NCBI GenBank assembly: GCA_033063855.1
Contig: CP093830.1
Coordinates: 6,386,854-6,450,853, forward strand
Direction of reading: 5' to 3'
Length of the DNA stretch: 64,000 bases
Origin: Smittia aterrima
Lineage: Eukaryota > Arthropoda > Insecta > Diptera > Chironomidae
The notes beneath the pieces are model-generated. The model was not told where the DNA came from, did not search any database, and saw nothing but the letters and a program-made list of their open reading frames with translations. The position numbers and the translations under genes were made by a program. The first letter of the stretch is position 1, and every line of letters begins with the position of its first letter. Positions 9,093-21,900 of this stretch are shown piece by piece.

Positions 9093-9985
9093 TGAAGATT
9101 TTTTCAAAATAGTGAAATTAAAATTGGGAATTCTTTGAAAATACCGTCTAGGGCAATTGTTTTAGGATATTCAGAGTGTAGGTGTTGATTGGAAACACAA
9201 AATACGTCAAAACCGTATTCAGATAGGCAGAGAAACATCATTTTTCAGTTCTGTGACGTTATTTTCAGTAAATTTCCAATTTTTGACAGTGAAATTAATT
9301 AATTTAGTCGTGACAGTGTCCTGTGATTAAGTCTTGAGTCATCTCGATACACAAATCACAAGAAAACAGCCGTCAAATCGCATAATTAGTTGAAATTTCG
9401 TCAAAACTCATTCGTGAACTTCATGTGTCTCGACGAAACTTTCTGCTTAATTCATGCGAGTTACGGCTTTTTTAAAACAAATTCCTTTGCCGCCCGCGCC
9501 TCATCATCAAAATTAATTTCCTTTCACTCTTTTTCCAAAGGAATCAAAACACTTTTTCATTGAAAAAGAATCCATCAAACACGGAGAGAGCTCCGTTCAG
9601 GCACTTGTGCAAAAATGTAAAAGAAAAGAACGCAAAGTGAAGTTGGAAAAAATGTCTATTGAAAGCAAAGAGAAGGAAAAAAAATCGATAAATAAATAAA
9701 AATAATTCCACCAGTATTTGCGAAAAAAAAATAAAAGAGAAAGAAGAGGAAAGTCTTAAGAGAAGGCGCAAAAGGAAAAGTTTTCCTTCCGACTCTCCTC
9801 GTAGTGTGTGTGCGTGATTGTCAGAGTGGAAAACCCACAAAAAAAAAAGAAAATATAAAGCAGCAAAACAGTCCCATTGAGCATTGGGGCGAGAAAGGAA
9901 ATTCAGTGAAAAGCTTCGCGCCGTTAATGAGAGAATAACATTGTCCCAAAGATTAAGGATTAAGCTAACACAACAAACAGACCAA
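9057..9985 (+). other. Putative long 5' leader of the TMEM132 gene with short upstream ORFs
   Basis: If transcription starts near 9057 and the leader is unspliced, it is about 930 bases and holds several short uORFs: 9092-9112 (6 codons), 9423 onward (about 46 codons), a start-stop ATG-TAA at 9615-9620, 9652-9699 (15 codons) and 9927-9938 (3 codons). Positions 9725-9780 are very purine-rich. Such leaders usually lower and tune translation; that is inference here. Confidence 0.35.
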
Positions 9986-12900
9986 ATGCATTGGATTATA
10001 CAACTGGCATTTCTGGCACTTTTTGGTAAGTTTCGATTATTCATCTCAATCCTCCGATGCCGGCATCAAACATTCGACGAGAGAGAGAAAACCATGACAT
10101 AAGTCATCAAAGTTTTGAGTTTGAAATCAATTAAAATGAGACTATTATGTTCCGCTTGAGGGGATTAGCCGTCTGAAGGGCTCTTCACTACTGTAGACGA
10201 ACCATGCCAATCGATAAATTACGGCAGAGAACCCTTGTTCGTAATGGGGTTGCAAAAACTTCACCCTTCGCAAAAAATATCTGCGGCAATTTATTTTTAA
10301 CTCGTGATGGACACAGCAGCAGAGCTAAAAAGTATAAAACACGAAAATCTCGCCCCGATGAGGAACGAGACAGCAGAAAACATGCCTCGCAGACATTATT
10401 AAGGTGGTGCACCTGGAACCAAGAAGTCATGCAAAAGAAAGAAATAAAATGTTGCTCTCAAAGCAGGTACATAGTAGAAGAAGCAAGACGAAAAAGTTTT
10501 TCGGATTTATTGAGGCGACCATAAGAAATAAAGCGAGAAAAAAGGTGAAATCTTGTGAAAGAAGGGAATGATTTTGAGAAGTCGAGGGCGGGGTTGAAAA
10601 TGAGTTACGTGACATGTGATTGACTTGAGTTCTGCCTTGAAAAGAGGAGAAAGGCAAATGTCTTCATATTCGAAACATATGAGCCTAAATATTCAGAGAT
10701 GACGTTAACACCGCACAAACCCCAAATGTTTGCCTTTTTCCATTCTTCTCTCAACAATTTCCTCTGCATATTCAACATCAAGGGTCTTGCATGGCATTAT
10801 CGATTCTTAATACACTCCGTCACTTATTCGAATCTCTCCTTTTGTCATATCATCGATGGATAAATCCTATTTCATCCCTCGATGTTGAATGATCATAATG
10901 TGAACTAACCAGAATGAAGGAAAATATTTTATAAAGAAGGGAAGCGTGCAAAAAGATTTGTTTGTTGTCAAAAAATGTACGAAAACGATCTTTGCGACAA
11001 TATCTGCTGTAGACTGAGGGTAGTAAGTTGCCTTCTTCTAAATATAAAGAGAGAAATCTTTTAAATCTCCTTCAAATAAATCTCCTTGAAGAAAAAAAAA
11101 AAACTTTTGATGTTCTTGGAGAAAATTTGTTTCTGGATTGAAAATTCTTCTTCAGGAAATCTCTCAGGAACAATCAAAGCTGAGGGAAATTTCATTTAGT
11201 TTGTAAAGAGAATATAATCTGATCGTTGTGAACTTTAGATAGCTTTGAGTGAAATTATTCTTTGAGCAGTTGAGTTCACATAAAAACAAATTAATTGCAA
11301 CAACGCTGAATATTAAATCAACTTTGCGAACGAGGAAATTGCTATCATTGTTTGTCGTTAATCTTTCATTGTTGCTGGCATCGCCGATTAATTGTATTGT
11401 AATGCAAGGTGACAAAAGAGAATTGCGTGGTTGTCGAGTCGTGTCAGAAGAATTCAATTAAAATGTTTAATTCAAAAGTGCAAACTGAAAAACTCAGATT
11501 TTGTGTTGAAAGAGTTGGTGGAGTGTTTCTGTCGCTTTCAGCGATTAATTAAATTTGTAAAGTTTTGTCGCAGCCGGAAGATGATAAAGTTCTCAAGATG
11601 GAAATGGAATTGGGTTAATTAGAAATTTTAAGATTGCGATTTTCATGCTGTTCGTCCCTTTCCTTACCTTTTCACATCTTTCAATGGGCATAAAAGTCTT
11701 TGTTTTCACGCTTCGAGAACGGAAAGAGAACAAAACGGGCGGAAAAAGGAAAGTTTTTTGTGAAAAAGTCCTCGTCAACCCTTTTAGCTTTGCAAAGCGG
11801 CGCTTGCAGAGAAAGACCGTCGACTAAGCAAGGAAAATTTCCAAGATGTTAAAAATGTGATTAAACTTTGCTCGACTGTGGGGGGCTTCCGACGAACAGC
11901 GCTTATCCAGCAGTGAAGAGCGTCGTTACACATGTTCAAGCAGCGGTAATAAGAACGAGGCGAAAAATCTTGTTTTAAGGAAGCCACTGAAATTATTCAG
12001 CTGAAAACCTCGTCGTCATTAACTGAAGGATGCGCTTGCCTGTGTTGGCTGTGTTTGTGTGGGCGCAGTAACAGCAAATGTGGAAAGAATTTCCACTTTG
12101 CCTTCCTTCAAGAAGAAGAAGATTCCTCGACGTTACTTTGCTCCAAATGCTCTACCGTTATGTGGCAGGCAACATAAAACATAACAATTTACGTACAGTG
12201 GGGCGACCGTCTCGTTGTGCGCTAAAACTTTTTTCTCTCGCTTTCGTGTAGAACGAGATGTTGCAATATATTTAATCAATTTTTATGACTACTCTTCCCT
12301 CGCCTTTCACCGAAATTCTGATCAATTTGTTCTGGGAAAATTGTTTCACTCTGCTCGTACAAGCGAGTGAGCTTGAATGGTTTGAGTTGAAGCTTTAAAA
12401 CGTAATCGAAATTTTCTCGAATCCTCAAGCCAACTGCAAAAAATATTTATCCCGTGGCATTTCGTAACAAAATCATTCAATTTCCATCAGAATTAATCAA
12501 AACCTGTCACGATGACTGGAAGTTTATTGAACTTCCAGAGAGAAAACAAAAAATCAATTTTTGGGATTCAGCATCAACGGGCGGCGCTGCTGCTTCCCAA
12601 CAAACAAAGTAAACACAAATATTTTCTCGCGAAAATTCACTCCGCTGCTGCACTCACTTTCATGTGTCATTATTCAAATGGATTCTTTCGAGCGGTTGCG
12701 ATGTGTAATTCATGCGATGCTGATGTTTGACGAGCGATGTAAAGCGATGGCAGTTTTTCATAAACCGTCGGTTGATGTTACGATCGTCGGAAATTTATGG
12801 CGAGATGTGTCATAATTTATGAATTCAGTCAAAGTCTCGGTTACAACAATGAATGTTATTCTCTCTCTCTCCAGCGATCATGAATCATTCATAACAACAG

Positions 12901-15900
12901 CCACGCATAAATGTGCCGGCTGTTTGTTTATTTCGACAATGAAATGAATCGAAAAAAAGAGTTTCGAAGAATGAATTATGATGATTTTTTGATGGCTTTA
13001 ATTACACATGTAACGGGAATGGATCAATAGAGCTCGAAAATGTTTATGTTTCAATTGAAAGCGCCGAATTGACGATCGAAACTTCACGCATGAAGTGTAG
13101 AATCAATCGGATATTTCATGTAATCGAGAGCGACGAAAAAATTGATAAAAAATTCGACTTCTTAGTAATCGGCTTTGAGAGAAGCTTCGCTGAAGGGAAG
13201 CTTCCCCGAGAAAGGAGATAAATCCGATAATAAATTCATGAAAAAGTCCCTCGCCGCTTCATTGGACAAAATGTTCTTCTACGAACGCAATGGGATTGTG
13301 AGCGAGCGACTTCACAGCTCTCCTTTGACCTTTACTTCATGCACAGTCGACTTAAAACAGCAACGACCCCGTAAGACGATTATCTGTTCCCCTTTTCACT
13401 CCTTCAAGCCCATAGGACGAGAAATGATCCGTTGATGATTGATATTCAAAGCGCTGGCCAATTTCTCTCTCTCTCTGCGTCGTCCCTTTTCAGTGTCATT
13501 CGAACCGTTTCGCATCAATTCTCAAAGATGAGTGAAAACACCATTAATCATCCATTCTGACTAAAAATGCTGAATCGCAAGTCCCGGAGAGATGAATGGA
13601 TCGAACGTGTCCAGCTTTCTGTGCGAAATTTCCCTTAACGGCTACCGAAATAATAAAGAGAACGCCAAACAATTTGTTTTTGGCAATTTTTCTTGTGTCT
13701 CGATATTCTTTGCATGCTTTTTTTGTTTTTGTCTTAAAGGGCTCCTGGATGATTCGAGAGAGATATCGAGCAGCAAGAACCGGTTGTTATTAGATTAAAC
13801 GGTCAAACGTCCCATGGAAAAACTCGTTCAGTCAAGACAATTTATTTTTTGTTGCTTAAAGCGACATGATCATCGAACAAGTCCCAGCTTGAAACAATGC
13901 AAAATGCAAATCCGTCGAACATAAGAACCGTCAGACTCACCTTTCCCTATTCGTAACAACTGAGTAGTAGTAGCAAAGAGAAATATCTCATTCTTTGCTT
14001 AATTTGCGATAAAGCTGGGCGAAGACTTCGGTTTCGTTTTAAAAATGCAAAGCAAGCTACTGGAGAAGGCCAAATACGGACTGGGAATTTCAATAAATGA
14101 AAATCTCGCGTCATTCTTTTTGCTCTGCTCTTTCTTTTTTCGCAAGGCGAAACAATAGAGTGAAGGCAAGAGCAGGGCGAAGCATCTAGAAAGAAAAGAA
14201 ATTAACAAGATAAATGCGATTGAGAGACGCGAGCGCGGTCTCGGAACATAAAGCGAGAGATTTGAAGAGACGAAGACGAAATGAAAAGTTCACTGAAGCA
14301 TGTGAAGCTGTGCCTGAAACTGACTCCGATCGCATGCTGGTCTCTTTCATGTTGTCTCGGGAGGTCATTGGGTTGTTAGTGAAATTCAATCTCGTTGATA
14401 ACAAGCGTCAAAGAGACTTTGGGATGTGTTGTGCGAGTGGATCGGGGAGTTGTATGTTCTTGCATTGAACTTTTCACGAAATCTACAAATCCATAAATTA
14501 TTTTCGAGATGATGCTCTTCTCCGTTCCGATTCGCTTCCAGCGCAATATTTTATCGAGAAATGCTACAAACAAACATTCATTCGGGACTCTGTTAGAGCG
14601 ATGAGTTATGGCCTTAGCTTAATTACAACATGCTAATTCTAATTCTCTTATGACGATTGTCGGAACAAAGTTCCACGCTTCGAGTTCATCGACATTCGCT
14701 TTAGGTCGTAACGAAAATATTTATTCTCAAAGAGATTTTCGACAGACGATAAGCTGATGAAGCCAGATGATGAAAATCTTGTTAGTTCAACAAGCAAATG
14801 AGCGCGGAAATTAAAAATCCATTTTCATCTGTTAGCGCCACTCTCGAGTCTCGCTTGACGATTATTCATCGCGATGAGTTGAGCGACAAAAAAAAAATCC
14901 GCGGTCGTCCTCTTGAAATCCTCTCGAGACTCAAAAGGTTTTGGAACCTTTTTCCATCCGGAGAGCTCTTGAGTCGTCGATTTTTGTTTTGTGGAAGTCG
15001 AGCAACAATGAAGCGAGACTCGCTAAAGCGAAAACAGAGATTTAGTTCAGTTGGGAGTCATACAGACATTTCTCATATGGATCGCCTGATAAAAACTCGT
15101 CGTCGTTGCACCCGACAGCTAATTCTAAATGTTGAATATTAATGAATTTTCCGATCTATTCCGAAGCTCTCGTCACCAAATCGGGTCTCTCGACAACTAA
15201 ACGGTTTATTTATTTGCTCTCTGTGTCTTCGTTCCGACAAACGCATGGCGCCCAGTTTTTTGTGTTCGCTTTGCGTTTTCATTCTGTTCGAGCTATGTCG
15301 GTTTGATGCCATCCATAACCAACGAGTGCGACCAGCGAAATGGCGAATTAAAACCGCAGTCTAATGAATCTTTTCAACTCATTCTCGCTTTTGTTTTTCG
15401 GGTAAATGGAATTCGAAATTAGTTGTTCACTCATTAATTTATTCAGGCAACGTTTCCAACAAGATAAAAGGTCTTCGGATGGTTGGAGATTACATTCTGC
15501 AACGTCCGCGGGGATTAAAACTCCGGATTTGCTTATAAAATCATTAACTTCGTGAATCTTGAAAAGTTTTCTAATTTACAAAGTTTCCATCGCTTTCAAT
15601 TAAACTTGTTTTGCTTTTTATACGATTTGGGGATCGTTCTTTAATGACGGTCATGCGCTTTACTTGAAAGCTTAATTTGAATTTATCTTGACGTAATACT
15701 CGTAAGAGAAACCCCAGAGAGACGAATGGGTCAAGAGAATTGTGCATTTTCCCTAAGACGCCAGTCGTCGCTCGAGGAGATCATTAGTCAAAATGCGATG
15801 CTTTTGCCTTCGTCACAAGAGCGCAAAAAAAGAAATCTTTAATTGATTCTTAAGAGTCTTGTCGGCTTTGCACTTCGCATATAAGTTTCTGTTTCTTCTT

Positions 15901-18900
15901 CTTTTAAACTTCAGAAGAGAAACTTGAAAAGATTTACTTCTACTCTCTCATCGCACAAGATGATTCAAGTTAAATGATAAAATGCTTATAATTTGCCATA
16001 AAAATTTAAAAGCCATTTGCATCAGTTACTGCAGCTCTCGACGCCACAACCGCAGACAGTAAAAGCACAAATGCATTTCGACTTACAATCGTGGTTTACG
16101 CAATTGACGCTTTCACGTGAGTTCCATTCTTCGACGGAAACGACTCGATTAAACTTCGCAACACATTGAATCATGCATGTTAATTGCTCTTAATTGGGAT
16201 TCAAATTAAATTAACGACCACAATTGAGCGAATTCTGCCTGAGCTTTTGATTGTATGAAACTTGAGTCTCCCTCGAGTTGTAAGTCTGACATGTCACTCC
16301 TTAATTGATGGACAATGACTAGGTAACTAAATCTGCTTTTCGCAACTGAGACAATTAAATGTCATATCTCTTGTCATTAACTCGCAGTTTTCAATTACAT
16401 TTCTCGTTCAGTAATTACACAATTGCCTTTAATTGCTGCAAAGTACGAGGAGGAGCAGTAATCTGCGATAACTTCTGATAGTCGTAGAATTAAGAAAAAT
16501 GCTTCTGAGCGAAGAAAGTCGCATTCTTTCAATTCCAAAGACGAATATTTTCATCGACTCACACCTTCTAATCCACGCAGACAGCTTATAAATTTCAATT
16601 AAAACTCTTTTTATCTCTGCGGCTTTTCGAAGTGTCGGGAGAAAAGATAAGAAAAATCAACGAAACGAAAATAAAGTTAGGAACATGCAATGATAACAAA
16701 GCGAACGCCAGCAGAGAAAATAAAAGTCATTCTTCGTGATTCAAAGTTTTCTTCTTGGCCTTTGGGGATGGACGAGTTGGAAAATTACGTCACCGGAAGA
16801 TAATTTCTATTTTTAGCTTCTCACATCACTCGAGTGAGATCAACAAAAATTTGATAGAAAATACTTTGAATACCGGAACTTCCGGATGTCCCCCAAAAAT
16901 CACAAATATTTCAATTAGGAGTTTGCTGCTCCCACTCCAATTATTCTTTCATAATTATAAAGCAATGCGAAAAATAAATCTGTAGACAGTCGACCCTCAT
17001 GCGCTTCTTCTTATTTTCTCATCTGCTTCCACTCCTAATTAGTTTTGCAATTAGTTTTCATTAGAAAGCGAAAGATTCTCGTTGCTTCTTGTTTATCTAG
17101 AAAAAAAATTCATCAACATCAAAAACGAAAGGAGCGGAATTTTATTTTTTGTCTGTTTGCATCGAAATTATTTTTGTTTTATTTGCTTTGCCTGTTCCGA
17201 ATGAAGAAAAACACTTGCCAATCGCCAGACGGAGATCTACGAGGCTTTAAACATGAGCCATAGGTACTTCGTTTAAGATCCGCGAGAGCGTGAAGCGTCA
17301 AATATGAGTTGCTATCGCAAAAACAGAAGATGAGCATAAAAGTTGCCGTTTTAAGGGCTGGCAGAGCTCGTTAAAGGTAAAACACCATTCCGTGTAGCGC
17401 TTTAATTTTGCCTCAAAAACTTTTATTGCTTCTGCTCACCTTTTTTATTGCCCGGGCTTGGAAAAACATTTCGTTTCCTTCGTCTTCGGCTTTACTGCTG
17501 TTTTCTCTTGTTCCCTGAAATTATGTCTTATTTCAAGTTGATGTTGTGTGTGAATTATGCTTCTCTCACCTTTGCTTTCGCACTCGCTCTTCAAGTTTTA
17601 TTTACTTGCTTTTTGCTTCAAGTGAGGAAGAAGTTTGCAACCGAGGCCGCTTCCTTCATTTCCAATGTAAATGAGTGCCAGGAAAGTTTTTCATTCGAGA
17701 ATGAGGAAAAGTTTTTTTGCTGTTCGGCGTTTCGAGGGGACGAAGGGCAATAATTATAATGGCTTAGTCTAGACGCCATTTTGCAACCCTAGAACTGCTC
17801 GCCTTTACCTTTTCTCTACCGGAAATTTCCTTCCCTGTCACGACAAAAAGTTTCCCGATGAAAATGAGAAACCGGTCGACGATATTTACTGATAACAATC
17901 AATGTTGATGTTCTTGCCAATTACCAAACGTTTCTCGTTGTTTTACAAGCGATTTCGATGAGACAACGTAATCTCTACATAATTATTTCGCCGCTGAACA
18001 GCAAAATGATCGTTGCTTTCGATGGAAACGAGACCCGGACAAAGCTCCGATGCTTAATTCTCCAACCAAAAAGAAATTAATGTCTCCATCTCCCCAGCGA
18101 CCAAATGGAAGATCAGTTTAACGACTTTATGTTGCTCCATCAGCTTTTATTCGTTCTATTTTTTCCAGAATGTGTTGGGTGGAATCCTCGCTCAATTCGG
18201 AGACACTAATTCTCAGTTGTTAAACATAAAATGCCAAAAAAAAAGTGCTGAACCAGGAAAACTGTCGTTTCAGTTATTTAAACACGAAGCATGAGTTTTT
18301 CGCCCTTCTGCAGTTGTTTGTTCATGGCGAAGCAATTATTCCGGATTCGTACTCTGCAGAGAGTTTCACATGCTGTATCTGGTTAACTTTAAATCGTTTG
18401 ATCGATGATGCAATCAACTTTTAAAAGCTTGTGACTTGTACTCGTCTCAAAGTTTAATTTGTTTGAGGAAGAAATGGTTGGTTGGCTCCAGACGAACGAG
18501 AAGCTTTTAATGACTCTTCGAAAGAAACGAGAGAAGCTTCAGGATTTGTTGAAGCTTAATTACTCTAAACTCCCATTGGAGCATGTTTTATTACACTTTT
18601 ATTACTTGGTCGGAGCTTGTTTATTTTGACGCCTGGATTGGATTTTCGAACCGAGCAGATTGAAGGGCTTTGCGTTGCTCTGATTCCTGATGTTTAAAGA
18701 CATTGGAGACTCTCGAGTAATCCCTTAATGCCTCGTTTTTCTGTGCAGGGAAATTAATGCTTGTAACTCAATGTTTGATGACGATTTAACAAGCTCAGAA
18801 ATGCATTTTATGTTAACCGGCAAAGCGTGAAAATCTGTCAATCGTTTTCACATGTGACGACAGCATGACTTTTAAAGATTTTCATCAGATTACTTCTTCG

Positions 18901-21900
18901 ATCTTTCATTTCTTGAGATAAATCTTATTCAATCCGATGACTCTAAGTGATTCCGAAAGAAACGTTCGTTGTCGAGTTTTTGCTTCTTGTCGGCGCCACT
19001 CTTGACGCTCAAGTGATTCAACCCTCCGTCAGTGTTAAAAGGAAGAACTCTTAAGTTTAAAATTAGATAACGTTGAGTGAGAGTTCAAAGAAATTCAATA
19101 TCGAATGTTGTCAGCAGTCTCGCCTTAAAATCCGATCACGTTTATCGATTTTTAAGTTAAAAGAAACTTCGCCAAAAAAGAATTGAAATCGATGGAACTT
19201 TTCCAGCCAAAATCTCGTTCAGCATAAAACTTTATCCATTCCTGAAATCCGCAGCAACATCTCTCGATTGTTTGTGTAACATTGGTCGATGTAGGTCGAA
19301 AGGAAAACTCTTTCGCCTCCTGCCATAAAGGAGCCAGATGTTCAAACTCAAACCAAAGTGGGAATAAGGCTTCTCGAATCGTGTGTTCGCCATCTGATGC
19401 GGAAATTTCATTCATGGATTCAAATGAGATGCATTTCATATTTTTTTTTTTTTGGGAATTTCGTTGGTTTTAATAAAAATAAAAACATTCATTTCTATTC
19501 ATAAATTCAGTTCAGTTCCCTTCGGATTTTTTTTTCTATCAAAATCCACGAAATTCATTAAAAAGTTAATTAAATTTTCCATGAGAATCGCAATATGTCT
19601 CCAACACTTTTTAGTTGTGAACATGAATCATTCATTAGCTCGAGATGAGAGTCATTAACATCATCACTGCAGTCAAACGAAAAGATTTCTTTCATTTGTC
19701 TCAAATATATTTATGTGGCAGAGACGTCATCAGGTCTTAATGTCATCAAGAAACCGAGCAGCGGATTGGAATTTACCGCCAACAATCTCATCAACGTCTT
19801 CGTCTTCTTCTGCTTTTATGGCGCAAAATAAATGTTCTCATCGTCAACAGCAGTTAAGCTATTATTAGAAGTTAGAAGTTACTTTCGTTCAACACGCCTC
19901 TGTGAGAAGGTTTCATTCTTCAGTAATGTGTCTTTGATCCCTGCACGACGAAGCTTATCGATCTTAGTCTAATCTGAGACAGCTCTTAAATGGGACTGCT
20001 TAACTTGAGAAGAGACACATCAAAGTAGAGACGGAGAAATATTTTATTCAATCATTACCCCGTGGCAGACAATCGCGATGGCATTCTCATGGGTCAAATG
20101 CATTTCTCGTGTTTTAAAAAACTTAGTCTACTCCACACAAGATTCGACTGTAGCAAAATAATCGCAGCGAGTTTCTGATCGCTGTCTAGTTCCAACTTTC
20201 TGTGTTCTTCAGCTTCTATCGAGCTTGAACGAGCATGCCTTCGAGCCAGAAATAAAATTGCAACTGCAAGATTGTTTTTGTGAGAAAATGTTTCGCTTCT
20301 CTCATCTGTCGAATTTTTTTTCGAGAGTGTGAAATGAATTATTAATGCAAATTAAGCGCTTTCTTGCATGACAACGACAGAAGGATAATTCCTATAATGA
20401 GAGTATGTGTGAAATATTTTTTTTCTTTATTAAAATTCTCTTCGTTCACTAACCAAAGCGATTCGCTTCGTTTTTCAGAACATAAAACATTGAAGTTTGC
20501 TTGTGAAAAATGATGTTTGCATAACTTTTGAGGAATGAAAACTAAATTTTTTAAATTCAACGCGAAGAGAAATGAATCGTCGTCATGTAGGAATGCAGTG
20601 GGAGTTGAGAGCTCATCTGATTTCTCAGCTCACGGTGAATCTCTTCCGAGATTTATGTTGATGACTTAATTTCACTTTTTATGTTTAACCTCCAATGCGC
20701 GGGATTTAAAATGTTGATTATGTTCTCGACTGATGGAGATTATGTGTGGCGATACGCTAGAGAAAGAGTCGCTTGTCAATTTATTTTACGGATAACTGAG
20801 ATTTATGCCGTAATCCGCTTCATAATTTGAAGCTTTTCCGGGAGCTTTTGTCAGTTTATTTATTTTTTTATCGTAGATCACCATTAGCGCCACAACAAAA
20901 TCAACACTCGCAAATCAACTGCAGCGGAGTAAATTAAATTGATCGTCTGTTTTCATATCAATTGGCAATTTACACTTCATAAAACGCGTGCAAAATTTAT
21001 CGTCTTTTGACAGCTAATTGCGCTTTGAGTTTTTCCTCATGAAGGCAACTTCAAATGATTTCCCGCGAGAAAGTAGAAATGTTCACACACGACCGCGAGT
21101 AAGAAGAGTAGTAAAGCAAGATCCATCGACCGTTGGGATGAGAGTGTGAAAACGAGACCGTTGGAGCACGGCCAGATTTTCCGACGGCCGAAATAAACAT
21201 TTTGTGATGAAGATTTAAACGAGGCGAAGTTTCTTCGGAGAAGAAGAAGCAAAAACATTATTTTCGTAAATAAACAATTAATTTTCATTTGGCTTTGGAT
21301 TTTCCTCGCCAAAACGACTGATTTAAACGAATTAATAGGCCTAAGTGGATTGACGATAAATCAGCGAACAGAGCAGAGGACCACTTGCGGCGATTTTCCA
21401 TTAGATCGAGCATCATTTGCCATTTCAATTATGAACCATTAATTTTTATCGCGTTGAAAATTTCGTTTCGATGCCGGCATGTTGCACGAATGAGAGTGAA
21501 ATGTTGCCAACTTCCTCATTGAGCTCAATGTGATTTGTCTAATAAAATGACCCAGAAATGAAGAAAAGTCTTTTATTGATTTTTTTTCTCTTTCTTTCTG
21601 ATCTAATTTTGATAACATTTCTCTGCTTGAAGTTGAGTGCTGAATGAAAATTTATTGTTCATGTCTGAGATTCAAAAGAGACTCTTGGTGAATGAATGTC
21701 ACATGATAGCGTGAGGTTAGATAATGTTCATTTTACCTTTGTGACAGAAGTCGCGGTTCTTCCTAACCGAAAGCATCTAGAGCAGCAAAATATAATCTCA
21801 GAATCTATTTAAACCTCTTCCTTCTGCTGTCTTTGAATATCATTACGTTCTCTGTCTCTCCAGTATTTTTTTTTTGTCTCGTGAATGGAAAGAGATATTC

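Noticed and set aside
9544..10044. 166-residue ORF on the minus strand
   Set aside because: A low-complexity Phe/Leu-rich translation caused by the purine-rich plus-strand leader of the TMEM132 gene; it overlaps the signal-peptide exon.
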